A DNA stretch of 64,000 nucleotides from Cepaea nemoralis. Taxonomy: Eukaryota > Mollusca > Gastropoda > Stylommatophora > Helicidae. Shown here piece after piece: positions 1-10,430 of this stretch. The notes below the pieces were generated by a model. That model saw only the letters and a list, made by a program, of their open reading frames with translations, did not search any database and was not told where the DNA came from. Made by a program: the position numbers and the translations under genes. The stretch's first letter is position 1, and every line of letters starts with the position of its first letter. The stretch covers positions 496,001-560,000 of the forward strand of contig JACEFZ010014585.1 in the NCBI GenBank assembly GCA_014155875.1, given 5' to 3'.

Positions 1-250
<250 letters not shown>

Positions 251-465
251 TTAGTTTTTTTTTTCTGTTACATGATGTCATGAACCTGTCGTTCATACTT
301 ATCACAGCAAGAAGAGACAGAATTTTCTGCCCAAGTTCTAGTGTGAGGCATACAGGACTCTTCTCCTCTCCCATTCCACAACCACCCACCACAGGTGCCC
401 AGCATCTCCTCTACAGATCCTGGCCAAACATGTCAATGGCAACAACAACATCATCCCACTTTAAA

Positions 466-640
466 CAGCGGTAGAGCAGTGACCAGCTCACTTGCCTGTT
501 GATGCTGTGATCGTGTGTTTGAATCCCCACCAAGGTAGATAGTTTTAATTATCTGTGCTTCCAGGTCGACCCAGCCTAAAATGAATAAAAGAAATGGACT
601 GAGGGAGGACCAGTGAAGTCCTCAAGCGAACCGTCGTGTT
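466..640 (+). mobile_element. SINE-E copy (tRNA-derived)
   Basis: A tRNA-like head (GCGGTAGAGCAGTG, then a box-B-like TTTGAATCCCC near 519) is followed by a body containing GACCCAGCCTAAAAT. The same head and body order recurs near 6935-7155 and 23440-23615, which is why I call it a SINE rather than a tRNA gene. No acceptor stem can be closed. Boundaries are approximate. Confidence 0.55.
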
Positions 641-1145
641 TGTAACCACGTTATACTCAAAGAAAAAGTTGAAGGCTGAAGAAAAATAAAAATGGATTAC
701 TATGGAGGAGATAGGAAAATGTATGAGCATGTCTGGAGTGCAATCATGATGGTCTGACCTAAAGCGACATGTATGATCAGGTGTCATCTGGCATGTTATT
801 TAAACTTAAGAACTCTCAGCGGTTCTGACACGTTCAGCCTTTCAGCCGTGCAGGTCTCGTCGCTATCAAACAAGGTTAAATATAGGGCCCTTCCGCACTC
901 CTTGAGGCATGTGGGTATAAGGTACGAGCCCCATACTTCTATAGTCATAGATCAATCGGCATTCTCTAGGCTATGTGGTCAGTATCTGACCAGCCGCACT
1001 TACTTCCCAATTCATTTACTGATAACCATTTTATGCTGGATGGACCTGGTAGCCGTGCTCATAACATTACCAGCAGAGTTCGTTAGCAACTTGGCTAGCG
1101 TACCCACCCCGTCAGTAACCTGTTGGCCACTTACTGTCAGTTCCG
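641..1145. other. No gene recognised
   Basis: Unique-looking sequence without a supported coding frame, RNA gene or repeat. The open frame running from here into the TTC repeat owes its length to the microsatellite. Confidence 0.6.
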
Positions 1146-1147
1146 TG

Positions 1148-1311
1148 TTATCTTCTTCTTCTTCTTCTTCTTCTTCTTCTTCTTCTTCTTCTTCTTCTTC
1201 TTCTTCCTCTTGCTCTTCTTCTTCTTCTCCTCCCCTTCTTCTTCGTCTTCTTCTTCTTCTTCTTCTTCTTCTTCTTCTTCTTCTTCTTCTTCTTCTTCGT
1301 CTTCGTTCATC
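1148..1311. repeat. (TTC)n microsatellite
   Basis: Imperfect TTC trinucleotide repeat with a CTCC/TGC-rich interruption near 1206-1250. All six frames read as poly-Ser, poly-Phe, poly-Leu, poly-Glu, poly-Lys or poly-Arg, so none is treated as coding. Confidence 0.97.
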
Positions 1312-1583
1312 TGGAATGTTTGTTTTAGACATAATTGCGTTGTGACTGTTTGCAGCAGAGCTGCGATATTTGCGCCTTTCGGCCGACACATTCGACCTTT
1401 CTACTTCGTTGAGAAAACCATAGGACTGAAACAAGGAACTCACTCCTACTGGGAATCGTACAGCAGACCACTGTGTTAAATAGTGAAAGCACTAACCATC
1501 AGGATTCCCCCTTCTCCTCCATTTCCATCAGCACCCCGCAACAACAAAATATATGTAAGGCCAGGCACATGCAAATTAATTCA

Positions 1584-1660
1584 TCCCAGCACTACTAGAA
1601 GTAGTGTGTATGGACAACGCTTGAGTTCAAAGCGAGCGAGCGCAAGAAAAAATAGTTACC
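1584..1660 (+). mobile_element. SINE-C 3' fragment
   Basis: Matches the 3' third of the SINE-C copies at 6125-6420 and 43327-43630: shared CAGCACTACTAGAAGTAGTG, then a GGACAACGCTTGAGTTCAAAG segment and GCGAGCGAGCGCAA. The tRNA-like head is missing. Confidence 0.6.
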
Positions 1661-1894
1661 TTTGGGAAAAAAGGGGTAGAGAGACAAAGGATAAACTAAG
1701 AACAAGTGTACGGATAACAACACCTGCGGCTAGGCACTCTACATGAGAACATCGGGATACAAGGCCAGAGAACGACCCAGAAAAGTTGGCTAGATGGAGT
1801 AAAATACACATTGAAGAAATAGCAACACAAGCGAATCAACAACAAAATTACTTCTACCTTCCCTCTGCGACGTTTCACTGCAAAGGCAGTAGGA

Positions 1895-2053
1895 AAGAAG
1901 AAGAAGAAGAAGAAGAAGAAGAAGAAGAAGAAGAAGAAGAAGAGAAGAAGAAGAAGAGGAGGAGGAGGAGAAGAAGAAGAAGAAGAAGAAGAAGAAGAAG
2001 AAGAAGAAGAAGAAGAAGAAGAAGAAGAAGAAGAAGAAGAAGAAGAAGAAGAA
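1895..2053. repeat. (GAA)n microsatellite
   Basis: GAA/AAG trinucleotide run with a short GGA interruption near 1957-1970. It is the reverse-complement motif of the repeat at 1148-1311. Confidence 0.97.
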
Positions 2054-2059
2054 AACAAC

Positions 2060-3015
2060 AATAAACCTAAACACAATTATTAGACAACGCTTCTGTCTGC
2101 TTCCTGTATGGCTGTGATGTCCATTGTATGTCTGCCTGCTTAAATATGTCTTTCTCTATGCTTCCTGCCATCCTGCTCTATCCACAAGTCATTATGTCTA
2201 GAGATTTGTCTGTCTTTCTGCTTCCCGCCATTTGATTTTATCCATAATTTTGTCTGTCTGGCTGTTTGTCCACCTGCATGTCTGGCTACCTGTCTGTCTA
2301 TCGTCTCATGGAAGCAGAAATCACTAAAGCTTATCTAAACACACGATCGAGGTAAGTCTTGAATGAGACAAATGACAGCTGTCTGCTAAGGCAAGCCTCA
2401 ATGTGGGGACGTTTGAATTCTCTATAAAACGGCCATATTACATGTGTAAATATTCGGCAGTGGAAAATGTCCTTCTGTCATTGTCTAAGTGCGGCACTCT
2501 CGGGACCATCTTTGTGCTTTTACACAGAGAGGGGAGTCTTGAAATCAAAATATCTTCGTACTTCAGGTACAAGTGTGAAGTGTCTTTACAAACGGTGTCA
2601 GCTTGGTCACACTTGATCGCGCCCAGCTTGGCAGAAAACTCCAGAACAAAAATAGTGCGAAAGGACACTGGTACATTTGAGGTATCTTTAATTCCGAGTA
2701 TATTTGCTCACAACCCACCTTTTCACACGTCTATTTTGGGTAGTAAATGTCGGGGTATGATAGTTCAGTGACCTCAAGCATTCAGTAGAAGCCTGTATTA
2801 CTGTATAGGTGTACAATCTTCCTATTTATGCTTTTATGTTTACGTTTCATTTAATTAAGTGACTTAAATTATTGTCAATTTACGAATATAAGATGAATAA
2901 AAGGGAAACACTGGAAGCGGAGAGGGGTAGCTTTACAATAGAAGGTGAATGTGTTCTTGTAAAGTCGCCCTTTACAGTTTTTGTTTGTGGAGATGTTAGT
3001 TACATCGGGTCAGAT
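2060..3015. other. No gene recognised
   Basis: About 950 bp without a recognisable element. A 122-codon frame at 2403-2771 has no motif I know and no repeat relative in the window. It could be chance or the relic of an unrecognised element. Confidence 0.5.
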
Positions 3016-3017
3016 TT

Positions 3018-3200
3018 AAGTGGCGGCAAATGTGTTAGTGTTCTTGCTTAGTCCGGGTTCAATCCCCAACAGAAGCACGGTTATCTGTTCCCGACTAGCA
3101 CGATCTGTGAGGGCGTGGGGAAAAGGGGAGGTAGAGCCTTATAAAAATTAATACCAGACAATTAGAATGTTCTGGTGATTGTCCGGGAAGGAAATTTAAC
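3018..3200 (+). mobile_element. tRNA-like SINE remnant
   Basis: Contains a near-perfect RNA polymerase III box B (GGGTTCAATCCCC, about 3055) about 30 bp after a weak box-A-like GTGGCGGCAAATG. No cloverleaf can be closed and the downstream body matches no other copy in the window, so this is a low-confidence SINE call. Confidence 0.35.
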
Positions 3201-3420
3201 GAGGAAGGGAATTGGTTACCTGTAACTCATATTTCGTTGCCTAGAATGTGTGAAGGCCTAACACTTCACATCAAGCAAAATTATCTACCGTGGGATTACC
3301 TTTTACCCTTAAGAGTAACGACAACTGTTATTGAACCGCTCAAAAAACATTGGAGGCATAAAGGTCGAACGTTTCAGCCAAAGTTTTTGTCAACGAACAA
3401 AAAAGAACAAAAAATTTCTT

Positions 3421-3645
3421 AAAAGTCGACAGGGTCGAATTCATTGCACCGGGTTTTATCCCATAAGGCTCAGTCTCTTTCCGCAGCGCGAAAAGCGATG
3501 CACAAAGCACGAACTCCGTAGCTCCAGCGACGACCCTCAGGAGTCTCCGAAAAATGCACTCGTGAACCGAAGAATGCCGCCAGGGATCGAACTCACAATC
3601 TTCAGAGCCCGAGTCAGACGGCTTGACCACTTCGGCACGGAGACT
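3421..3645 (-). mobile_element. SINE-A copy
   Basis: Read on the minus strand it starts with a tRNA-like head (GCCGAAGTGGTCAAGCCG as box A, GAGTTCGATCCC as box B). It continues through a conserved body (TTTTTCGGAGACTCC, GTTCGTGCTTTG, GGGATAAAACCCGGTGC) and ends in TCGACTTTTAAG. Near-identical order is seen at 45768-45995 and 57022-57242. Confidence 0.8.
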
Positions 3646-3794
3646 CCCAGAGAAAATGACAAATGGGAAACAAAAGAATTATGGAAACATAGTACTCCAT
3701 CAGTAGATAGCAAGTTCTGAACAGAACGTCACTCTGATCACAATGTGCTGGAATAATAACTGATCCTTCGCCATTCTCTCTGCTTCATGCATTG

Positions 3795-4130
3795 CATATC
3801 CATCATCAAGTTCCAGGTCGATAAGCGATGGTGGTCATGTTTCGCCATCTCACGCCATCACCAGAGTCGTGGATCAGCTCTGTGTTTTTGCCTCGATTAT
3901 GCCATGTGGACAAGTCATCTAGATATTTATTTCTCCGCCTCTCCCTTGTTCTTTTCTCTTTAATCTTGTCACCTAGATCGCCAATTTATTTCTTCTCATA
4001 GCGTGCCCAAACCATGGTGACTCTCTACGTATAATTTCTCTAATCAGTTTACGGTTTTCAATTGTTTATTTTAGGAATTGCTCATCGTTATTATTTTCTT
4101 ATCTATTCTATGTATCCTTTCCATTTTCAT
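3795..4130 (-). pseudogene. LINE-2 (RTE-like) 3' end, truncated
   Basis: On the minus strand it encodes a degraded C-terminal segment of a LINE protein (a FGHAMRR-like stretch, then a WSRG/HxRD-like tail) and finishes with a CATCATC (GAT)n tail at its low-coordinate end. It aligns in order with the copies at 29372-29600 and 46945-47305. It is 5'-truncated and full of stops. Confidence 0.6.
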
Positions 4131-4182
4131 TGATATACCCTGAGTGTCTTTTAATGTCCTATGTATATCACGGTGATGTTGT

Positions 4183-4185
<3 letters not shown>

Positions 4186-4240
<55 letters not shown>
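4186..4240. repeat. (CA)n microsatellite
   Basis: Uninterrupted AC dinucleotide run. Confidence 0.97.
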
Positions 4241-4243
<3 letters not shown>

Positions 4244-4466
4244 CTCCTTATGGTGCATAGACAGTCGAAAAAATCATGCCAAGCCCCCCTCCCCCCTCCT
4301 CCCCAGATCCCTATCCATTATTACCTCCTGAAGTTCCTTTCATATCCTCTTCATATTGTTCATCCCCGCCTCTAATGTTCTACTCCGTGTGTTTCAATCT
4401 CCCTCTATTTCTCTTGGAATGTGGCTTCGGGGGAAAGAGCTGTCTTGTTATATTACTAATTATACT

Positions 4467-5230
4467 ATTCTTATCACATTATACCGTGTTATTTTTCAGA
4501 TAACAGCACTGTCCCTAATGCCACATTGTAAAGTTTTAGGTTGTATCACATTATATCGTGTTCTTTTTCAGATAACAGCATTATGCCATTTGAAATATTG
4601 TAAAGTTGTGGTTTATATCACGTTATACCGTGTTCGCTTTCGGATGACGGTGTTTTCTTTTCTATCACATTACGTCTGCTTGTTACGTCTGTCACATTAT
4701 ACCATTCTGTTCATGAACCACCTGACTTGAATCGATAACAGCAATAACATTACACGGTTATCTGTTCTAATACAACATGTTTTCTATTATGTCATATTAT
4801 AAAGTTAATTGCGTGTCCTTGACAGGACGTCGCATCTAAATCCAGCATTTGTTGGCTGTTTGTGATTTTCTGGACAATGTTTACCTTCAGTAGTTTTCTT
4901 TTGCTTTCTGAGCCATGAACGCTTCATACCCTGAAAGCATCGCAAAACGGTCTGCTTCCAAATCACCTGCATCTAATTTTGAACCCTCGACTCTGAATGT
5001 TGGGGAATTGTGAAACACGGTCATTAAGCCACAGCGGCGAAATTGTCACATTATACCACACTTTTTCAATTACATTATATCTTTGTTTGTTTTTTCAGTC
5101 GCATTGAATCAGTATCTTTTCCATCACATTATAATGTTATTATTCCTATCTCACTAAAACGCATGCTTTTTTTTTAAATATCACAGTATACTGACATTAG
5201 CTCTTTCACACTATACAACTTTCATTTCTA
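4467..5230 (+). repeat. Degenerate ~72-bp tandem repeat, split by a SINE
   Basis: The phrase TATCACATTATACCGTGTT followed by TTTTTCAGATAACAGCA recurs at about 4473, 4545 and 4617, a 72-bp period. It continues in decayed form (CACATTATAC near 4665, 4690 and 5045, then CACATTATAATG near 5125) on both sides of the SINE-B copy at 4822-5042. The flanks therefore form one old array opened by a later insertion. Confidence 0.55.
4822..5042 (-). mobile_element. SINE-B copy, diverged
   Basis: On the minus strand it carries the SINE-B order: GCAGACCG-like centre, GAAAGCAAAAG, a TGAAGGTAAAC block, then GACGTCCTGTCAAGG at the 3' end. It lies inside the degenerate 72-bp tandem repeat. Confidence 0.6.
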
Positions 5231-5234
5231 TCAA

Positions 5235-6120
5235 ATTTTCTTTCACAAACTGGATATTTTCTCAACGTCCCGCGTTACCTAAAACGTGCTAAACTTCAGC
5301 AGAATCATCGCGTCCCAGAAAGAAAGACGGTCTGTAACTTCCTTTGTGCCAGTTTTTGTTCGTGCAAATTTCTATCGTTTCATTTTATATTTCTAATTAA
5401 ACGCTACAATAACCTCTTCAAAAACACGTTAAAATCTTGAATGCCGCTCTTCCATAGAATGGTTACTATGTTAAAAAATGCAAATGTGTGACAATTGTCT
5501 GGAAAGCCCAAATATAGAAGAAAAAAGGTCCCAAATTTCATAATTTCACGGCTACAAGCCAGTTCTTTAACTTATCTGTTTTTAATCACTACAATTTCAT
5601 ATTAAAATACAGGATTATTTTGGAAACAACATAAATTACTTAAATTATACTTACGCTTAAGATGTAGTAAATATTTGTTAAATTAAATGTTAAAGTAATT
5701 CGAAAAGGTCTGGTGAAATACATAAAAAGTATATTGACTGTTTGTGTAACGTAATAGTAGAACAATGATTGTACTATAAATACTAAGATGTTTATTATAT
5801 GTTTAGTGTTGATACTGGCATCCTTGTGCACCGAGAATCCAAGATTGATTGTTGTTTAGGTTGATTAGCATGTATCTGTGGAGAATATCTTCAAATAGAC
5901 AAAGAGCTGGATATGTTGCTTCTGTTTATCTTCTCAACAACCGTGTGTAGCACTGTTTATCTTCACAACAATTGTGTGTAGCACTGTTAAAGTGTCTTCT
6001 TTATCTGTAAACACAGTGTGGATATTAGTCATTACAGTTTTCAAGGTAAGACGTACACTTTTTTCCTACTGAATATCTTCTTCGTCTTTCTTATTTCGTC
6101 CTTTATCTCACACCGCATTG
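5235..6120. other. No gene recognised; AT-rich
   Basis: AT-rich DNA without a motif-bearing frame or a repeat relative in the window. A short local duplication (CAACAACCGTGTGTAGCACTG, then the same with AATTG, near 5936 and 5967) is visible. Confidence 0.5.
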
Positions 6121-6124
6121 GAGA

Positions 6125-6420
6125 TCAGCATGGCTGAATGGATGAGCGCTCTCGTTCTTACCTACCTGGTGTGTTGATGCCGGGGTAGCGGGTTCATCCC
6201 CTACACCGGTCAGTTTGATTAAAATGTTGACTTTTCGCCCTTGACTTGAGGATGTACATTACAAGTACCTCTGAAGTCGGAGTGAGTTCGCCTGATGGCA
6301 TGGGACACTGATTATCGGGACAGCTAATCCACACGGAACATTCAGTCTAGTGCACTAGATGTAGGATGGACTACACTTGGGTTCAAAGCTAAGTGAACCC
6401 GAAAACAAAACACACACAAA
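6125..6420 (+). mobile_element. SINE-C copy, full length
   Basis: tRNA-derived head with box A (TGGCTGAATGGATG, about 6131) and box B (GGGTTCATCCCC, about 6190), then a body with GTTGACTTTTCGCCC, ACCTCTGAAGTCGGAGTG and ATTCAGTCTAGTGC, ending in an A/CA-rich tail. It aligns throughout with 43327-43630. The head resembles a Ser/Leu-type tRNA, but no anticodon arm can be closed. Confidence 0.8.
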
Positions 6421-6612
6421 ACATCACTCCACTGGGGAGGGGGGGGTGTAAGTCGTAAACCAACTCACCCCAAGGCGTCACATCCTTGTTTATGGGTGGT
6501 TGGCTTTTGCTGCTAAAGTGTTTCAACGGAATTGGGGAAGCAGCCCCACGCCCAACCCTCATGCGTTGCCTCTTGCGACATGTATGACAGTTATATAGTA
6601 TTAATACATTTG

Positions 6613-6712
6613 TTAAACTCGTAATTCCGCATATCTCGTTTGAACACAGCTGAGGGTGATTTGGAAGCAGACAGCCTTGCGTTGGCTTTCATACAGTGGT
6701 ATGAGTCTGACA
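6613..6712 (+). mobile_element. SINE-B fragment
   Basis: Holds only the region around box B (CTCGTTTGAACACAGC) and GATTTGGAAGCAGAC. This corresponds to the middle of the SINE-B copies at 9695-9975 and 32775-33020. Confidence 0.5.
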
Positions 6713-6934
6713 ACCATGGACTTTCGTGGATCTGTGACTGTTCTCGGGCTTGATTGGTTAATCCTGCTATAAAGTAAGGAAACTAAAACAAAAGATCGTG
6801 TGGATACTACGTCATAATACACTAATATATGTATGTACATGGGTTTTATTATGCCTGTCTTCTGTCTATCCGGGAACTGCTAGCACACCTCTACCGGCCA
6901 AATGGTAATGTGTTCGAGTCCTCGAGGGAGTCTC

Positions 6935-7155
6935 TGTGGCGAAGTGGTCAAGCCGTTTGACTCGGGCTCCGAAGGTTGTGTGTTCGAGTCCCCACCAAGA
7001 CATGTTTTTGACTAGGTCTTGCAGCTTGATCCAGCCTAAAATAGGTACCAGAAAATGTCCTCGGGAGTAAAGACGACTGACCTGATATCGGCCACATCGC
7101 CCATCCAGTGCCAATCGGTCGATACAAATACGGGACCCAATACAAATCAAGACGT
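6935..7155 (+). mobile_element. SINE-E copy with SINE-A-like head
   Basis: The head (GTGGCGAAGTGGTCAAGCCG, box B TGTTCGAGTCCCC near 6980) is almost that of SINE-A. The body (GATCCAGCCTAAAATAGG, then CTCGGGAGTAAAGACG) instead matches SINE-E at 466-640 and 23440-23615. A second box-B-like GTGTTCGAGTCC lies just upstream near 6911, so the element may be dimeric. Confidence 0.65.
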
Positions 7156-7334
7156 GTCAAACGGTTCCTTTATTGTCAACCTTCATGTGTGGCGTGTGAT
7201 CCACATTTTCTGTTAAGGTTATAAGAGTAGCTAATATATGTTGCATTTTCAGTGATCAATACAGTAGTGGTGGAACTGCGGTAAAGCTGTGAAAATGTAA
7301 ACAATATAAAATAACACAAAGTAATGCAGCTTTA

Positions 7335-7626
7335 CATAACATAATTACGACACATACAGGACGTTGCGGCGACTAGCCTTCATCACCAAACAAATACCTA
7401 TACAAAACACAACATATAGTCACTGAGTAGATACTCCAGTGACTACATTAATGCGTAACGACGGGATTGGAAGAATAACAATATGAAAATTTGAAAGCAA
7501 TGAAGAGAAAATGAACATTTGAAAAAAATGAATCTACTTACCTCAGAAACCCAAGCTGTGTATTGCAATACATATATGGTGTGTTTTGTGTATGTGTTTG
7601 TATGTATGTGTCGTAATTATGTTATG
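7335..7626. mobile_element. Possible MITE bounded by a 23-bp inverted repeat
   Basis: The 23 bp at 7335-7357 recur exactly in reverse complement at 7604-7626, and similarity continues imperfectly outside this core. The 290-bp span between contains no coding frame. There is no second copy in the window, so mobility is inferred only from the inverted ends. Confidence 0.45.
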
Positions 7627-7638
7627 CAAGGTTACTTA

Positions 7639-7886
7639 TACAGAGTGTTTGTAAAGTCTCACCATACTTTGTATGTATGACAAATTAAAAAAGAAAAAAA
7701 TATTTCTTTCGTTGATAAGCACCATTCTGTTTGGAGTGCAAAGAATTACTCCAGTAGACGACAGCCATTCGCTGCATATTGCTTCCTGATAGACTGTGGG
7801 GCAAATTGTTTGTTGACATCATGCACTTCATTTTTTCAAATGTGTTCTACATACGAAGTGCAGTGAAACTTTATAAACACTCTGTA
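7639..7886. mobile_element. Mariner-like MITE (248 bp)
   Basis: Imperfect terminal inverted repeats of about 38 bp begin TACAGAGTGTTTGTAAAGT at the left and end with its near reverse complement at the right. They are bounded by the dinucleotide TA, the usual target of Tc1/mariner elements. No transposase is encoded. Confidence 0.65.
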
Positions 7887-7943
7887 TTATAACCTCCAAC
7901 TCTTAATCTTGGTGTATCACTTATCTCTTTCATTATTTTCTGA

Positions 7944-7946
7944 GAG

Positions 7947-8020
<74 letters not shown>

Positions 8021-8054
8021 GAGTGAGAGTGTGTGTGTGTGTGTGTGTGTGTGT
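7944..8054. repeat. (GA)n-(GT)n compound microsatellite
   Basis: GA dinucleotides with two interruptions pass into a GT run near 8030-8054. Confidence 0.97.
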
Positions 8055-8363
8055 ATAGAGAGATCCGGTTGTTAAACACATTCTTATATTATTCCTTGCT
8101 TTATCTATTCATACGTGCCCACTATATTTCCCAGTATAACTGCTGCTACTCGTGTGCAATAAATATTGTTATACTGTGTGTTATTATTTAGTCACTGCTA
8201 GATGCCTCGCGGCTCACATTCATATGCTGTCACAAGGAACGACGCATTCCCCCATGTTATGTACAATGTAACTGAAACACGTATATCTTCCCGCTCTCAA
8301 CCGTGAGAATAGAGTCACTGACATTTGTGATCTGTCCCAAGAAGACTTCGGATCAAGAACGAA

Positions 8364-8586
8364 TTAACTGATTCAGTGCTGAAGGATAATATATCGCCAC
8401 ATGTGACTTCCCGTTGGACAGAAGGACGATATATCGTCATACTAAGGTCATCGTTTTATCTGTTTTGTTTCGTGGTATCTTTCATTGCTTAGTGAAGGAA
8501 AATGTCCATTACAATGTTTGTTCATTTGATTGTTTACCATATTTGGTTCAAACCTACTTTTTTTTATGTGACACTGAATCAGTTAA
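8364..8586 (+). mobile_element. TTAA-type MITE, short class
   Basis: Starts TTAACTGATTCAGTGC and ends with the reverse complement CACTGAATCAGTTAA, giving TTAA at both borders. The internal motif GATAATATATCGCCACATGT and a palindromic CGATATATCG recur in the copies at 51682-51909 and 14829-15056. TTAA target duplication is typical of piggyBac and Kolobok superfamilies; which one applies is not decided. Confidence 0.8.
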
Positions 8587-8681
8587 GACATGGAAGGTGC
8601 GGGTGGGTATATCTCAATGTCGGGCAAAGTTAAAGGCAGAGGGGGAATACGTTAGTTGAATATCCTTTTTTTTTTAAAAGG

Positions 8682-8895
8682 ACGTCACAATCAACCCGTG
8701 AATTTTTCGGTGTTTGTGATTTACAAGGCAAGTTTACGTTTAGCAATTTGCCCTTACTTTCTGAACTACAGACGCTCATACCAATGTTGAAAATCAACAC
8801 AAAGCGGACTGTTTCCAAATCGCTTGCAGCTGATTACGAGCGCGCTTTGTGGGATTGCGAATCACGTTCGATAATCATCTGCCACAGACGCCGAT
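8682..8895 (-). mobile_element. SINE-B copy, diverged
   Basis: Minus-strand SINE-B: GGCGTCTGTGGC at the head, ATTTGGAAACAGTCCGC, then AAACTTGCCTTG and GACGTCCTTTT at the 3' end. Many substitutions suggest age. Confidence 0.6.
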
Positions 8896-8949
8896 GGAAT
8901 ATTTAAAGCAAAGCTATTCAAATATCTCATTATTCATGCCCATTACTTA

Positions 8950-9110
8950 TGGACAATAACCCCTTTCAAAGTAATTTCCAAAATGTGGCTGATTTAGTCA
9001 TATGATTATTAATCTGAGGCTGGGATGGACCCTAATTATAACTTCGCTTATGAGGTTAAGCGGGGTAGCGTTAATGGAAAAATGGCCGATGTCTAATTAA
9101 TAATGTGATG
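8950..9110 (+). repeat. Rep-G copy (unclassified dispersed repeat)
   Basis: Shares GATTATTAATCTGAGGCTGG, then TGGACC, TAACTTCGCTTATGAGG and related blocks with 22245-22418 (minus) and 43660-43745 (plus). No termini, coding capacity or Pol III boxes are visible, so the class is unknown. Confidence 0.5.
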
Positions 9111-9690
9111 TATATATTTACATGTAGGCGATGTCGTGAAAACATTTTTTTTATCTTAACAACATCCGTTTACTTAATTAGCAATCCATAGATTTTCCCA
9201 AGAGTATCACAGACATTTTAAAACATCTACCGCACAGCGTATTATGATATTATTAAATTAATGCTTCTTTTGTTTTCACCTCTGACATGATCAACACATT
9301 TTGTCTGTTCTGAGGACATAAATTTCACGTCCGAAATTTCTTCTGTAAATAAAATTGCAGGAGTCTGTTCCATAGCTTGAGGTGTTTTTAGTATATGGTG
9401 CTAGCCGGAGACTCCCAAACCTCATGTGTAATAAATACAAACATGTTCTAAGAAGCAGGCGCTTGGGGGATGGAATCTATTTCAGCAATCATAAAAATAA
9501 TAACGACATATTTTGTATCAACGTTGTAATTTTTTAACTGAGCAAAAATTCGAAATGAATCGATAATTTAAAACGTAATGCGGAAATCTCCGATGACCAC
9601 AGTTCCCTAGCAACCTATACAATATAACAAAAGCTGTCATGTTAGCTATCAGGACACTATAAATTGTGTAGGTTTTAAGTCCAGTTTATA
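9111..9690. other. No gene recognised; AT-rich
   Basis: AT-rich sequence without a supported feature on either strand. Confidence 0.5.
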
Positions 9691-9694
9691 TAGG

Positions 9695-9975
9695 CAGTCG
9701 ATTAGCGCAGTGGATAGTGCACTTATTGCCGGCTCCGTAGCGAAGAAGTTACCGACTCAATTCGTAATCCCGCATACCGCGTTCGAAACACAGCAGCGGG
9801 CGATTTAGCAGCAAACCACTTTGAGTTGGTTGTTTACGAAATTGTATGGGTGCCGGTGATTTAGAAGGCAATGGCAAACTACTGAACGTAAACTTGCCAT
9901 GACATTAACAACAGCAATAAAGTTCTGGTGTTGACAGCGATGCCCTGTAAAATAAAAAGGATATGCTAAAACAAA
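9695..9975 (+). mobile_element. SINE-B copy, with tRNA-like head
   Basis: The most complete copy of the family. Box A (TTAGCGCAGTGGATAG, about 9702) is followed by a spacer, box B (CGCGTTCGAAACACAGC, about 9777), GCGATTTAGCAGCA, the conserved core GGCAATGGCAAACTACTGAA plus CGTAAACTTGCCA, and the 3' segment GGTGTTGACAGCGATG with CCTGTAAA. Ten further copies or fragments occur in the window on both strands. Confidence 0.8.
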
Positions 9976-9994
9976 AACTTACATCTAGCAAGGT

Positions 9995-10255
9995 GCTTTG
10001 TTGTTATTGTAAATATTTTTGCTGCAGTTGTCAGATTAATTTCTACACGCCCAGACAATTACTATTTCCAGAAATTGTGTCCTTGGTGTCATTGTAAATA
10101 TTACTTGTGTCATTGTTACTTTAATTACTACAGTCCAAGACATGTATTACTTCTCACTCGCTGTAAACTAGCCGTTATTGTAAATATTGTTGTTGTGCTG
10201 ACATATAACTGGCACCTTGCCATCTTGACAGACGATAGTTTCTAAAATAGAGTTA
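9995..10255. repeat. Degenerate repeat with TATTGTAAATATT motif
   Basis: The phrases ATTGTAAATATT and CTACAGTCCAAGACA recur within this interval and again near 10725-10795 (CTACAGCCCAAGACAG, ATTATTGTAAATATT). This looks like a decayed tandem or dispersed repeat with units of about 100 bp. Period and copy number are uncertain. Confidence 0.35.
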
Positions 10256-10274
10256 TACCTCTCCATAACATAAA

Positions 10275-10430
10275 GCCTGGGCTAAGTTTAGAGACCATGT
10301 GTTGCCCATGCAGCATGATCCCTCTCTCAACCTGTCTAGTTTACTCCAGAGGAAAGGTAACACCAATACATCTGGAACAAGACAAGCTGCAGAAGCTGCC
10401 GGATCAGCAAAGCAATGGTCTAACTCCCCG
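10275..10430 (+). repeat. Diverged copy of the segment next to the 28S fragment
   Basis: About 150 bp align with the minus strand of 61146-61320: GCCTGGGCTAAG/GCCTGGGCAGAG, ACCATGTGTTGCCCA/ACATGTGGTGCCCA, CTCCAGAGGAAAGGTAAC/CTCCAGAGGAATGGGTAAC, then ACCAATACATCTGGAACAAG (one mismatch). Both copies keep a translated run resembling LVPDVLV, but there is no long conserved frame. It could be an rDNA-spacer relic or an independent repeat. Confidence 0.5.

Noticed and set aside
1012..1479. Several 84-190 codon frames through the TTC repeat
   Set aside because: All length comes from poly-Ser, poly-Glu, poly-Phe or poly-Arg stretches of the microsatellite; same reasoning for 1696-2076 and 44854-45465.
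2403..2771. 122-codon plus-strand frame as a possible host gene
   Set aside because: No recognisable motif, no splice context, and a competing minus-strand frame of similar quality.
6935..7000. A functional tRNA gene
   Set aside because: Box A and box B are good, but no acceptor stem or proper anticodon arm can be drawn and the same head occurs in repeated SINE copies. The same applies to 3018-3072, 23215-23290, 43330-43400, 45930-45995 and 57590-57660.
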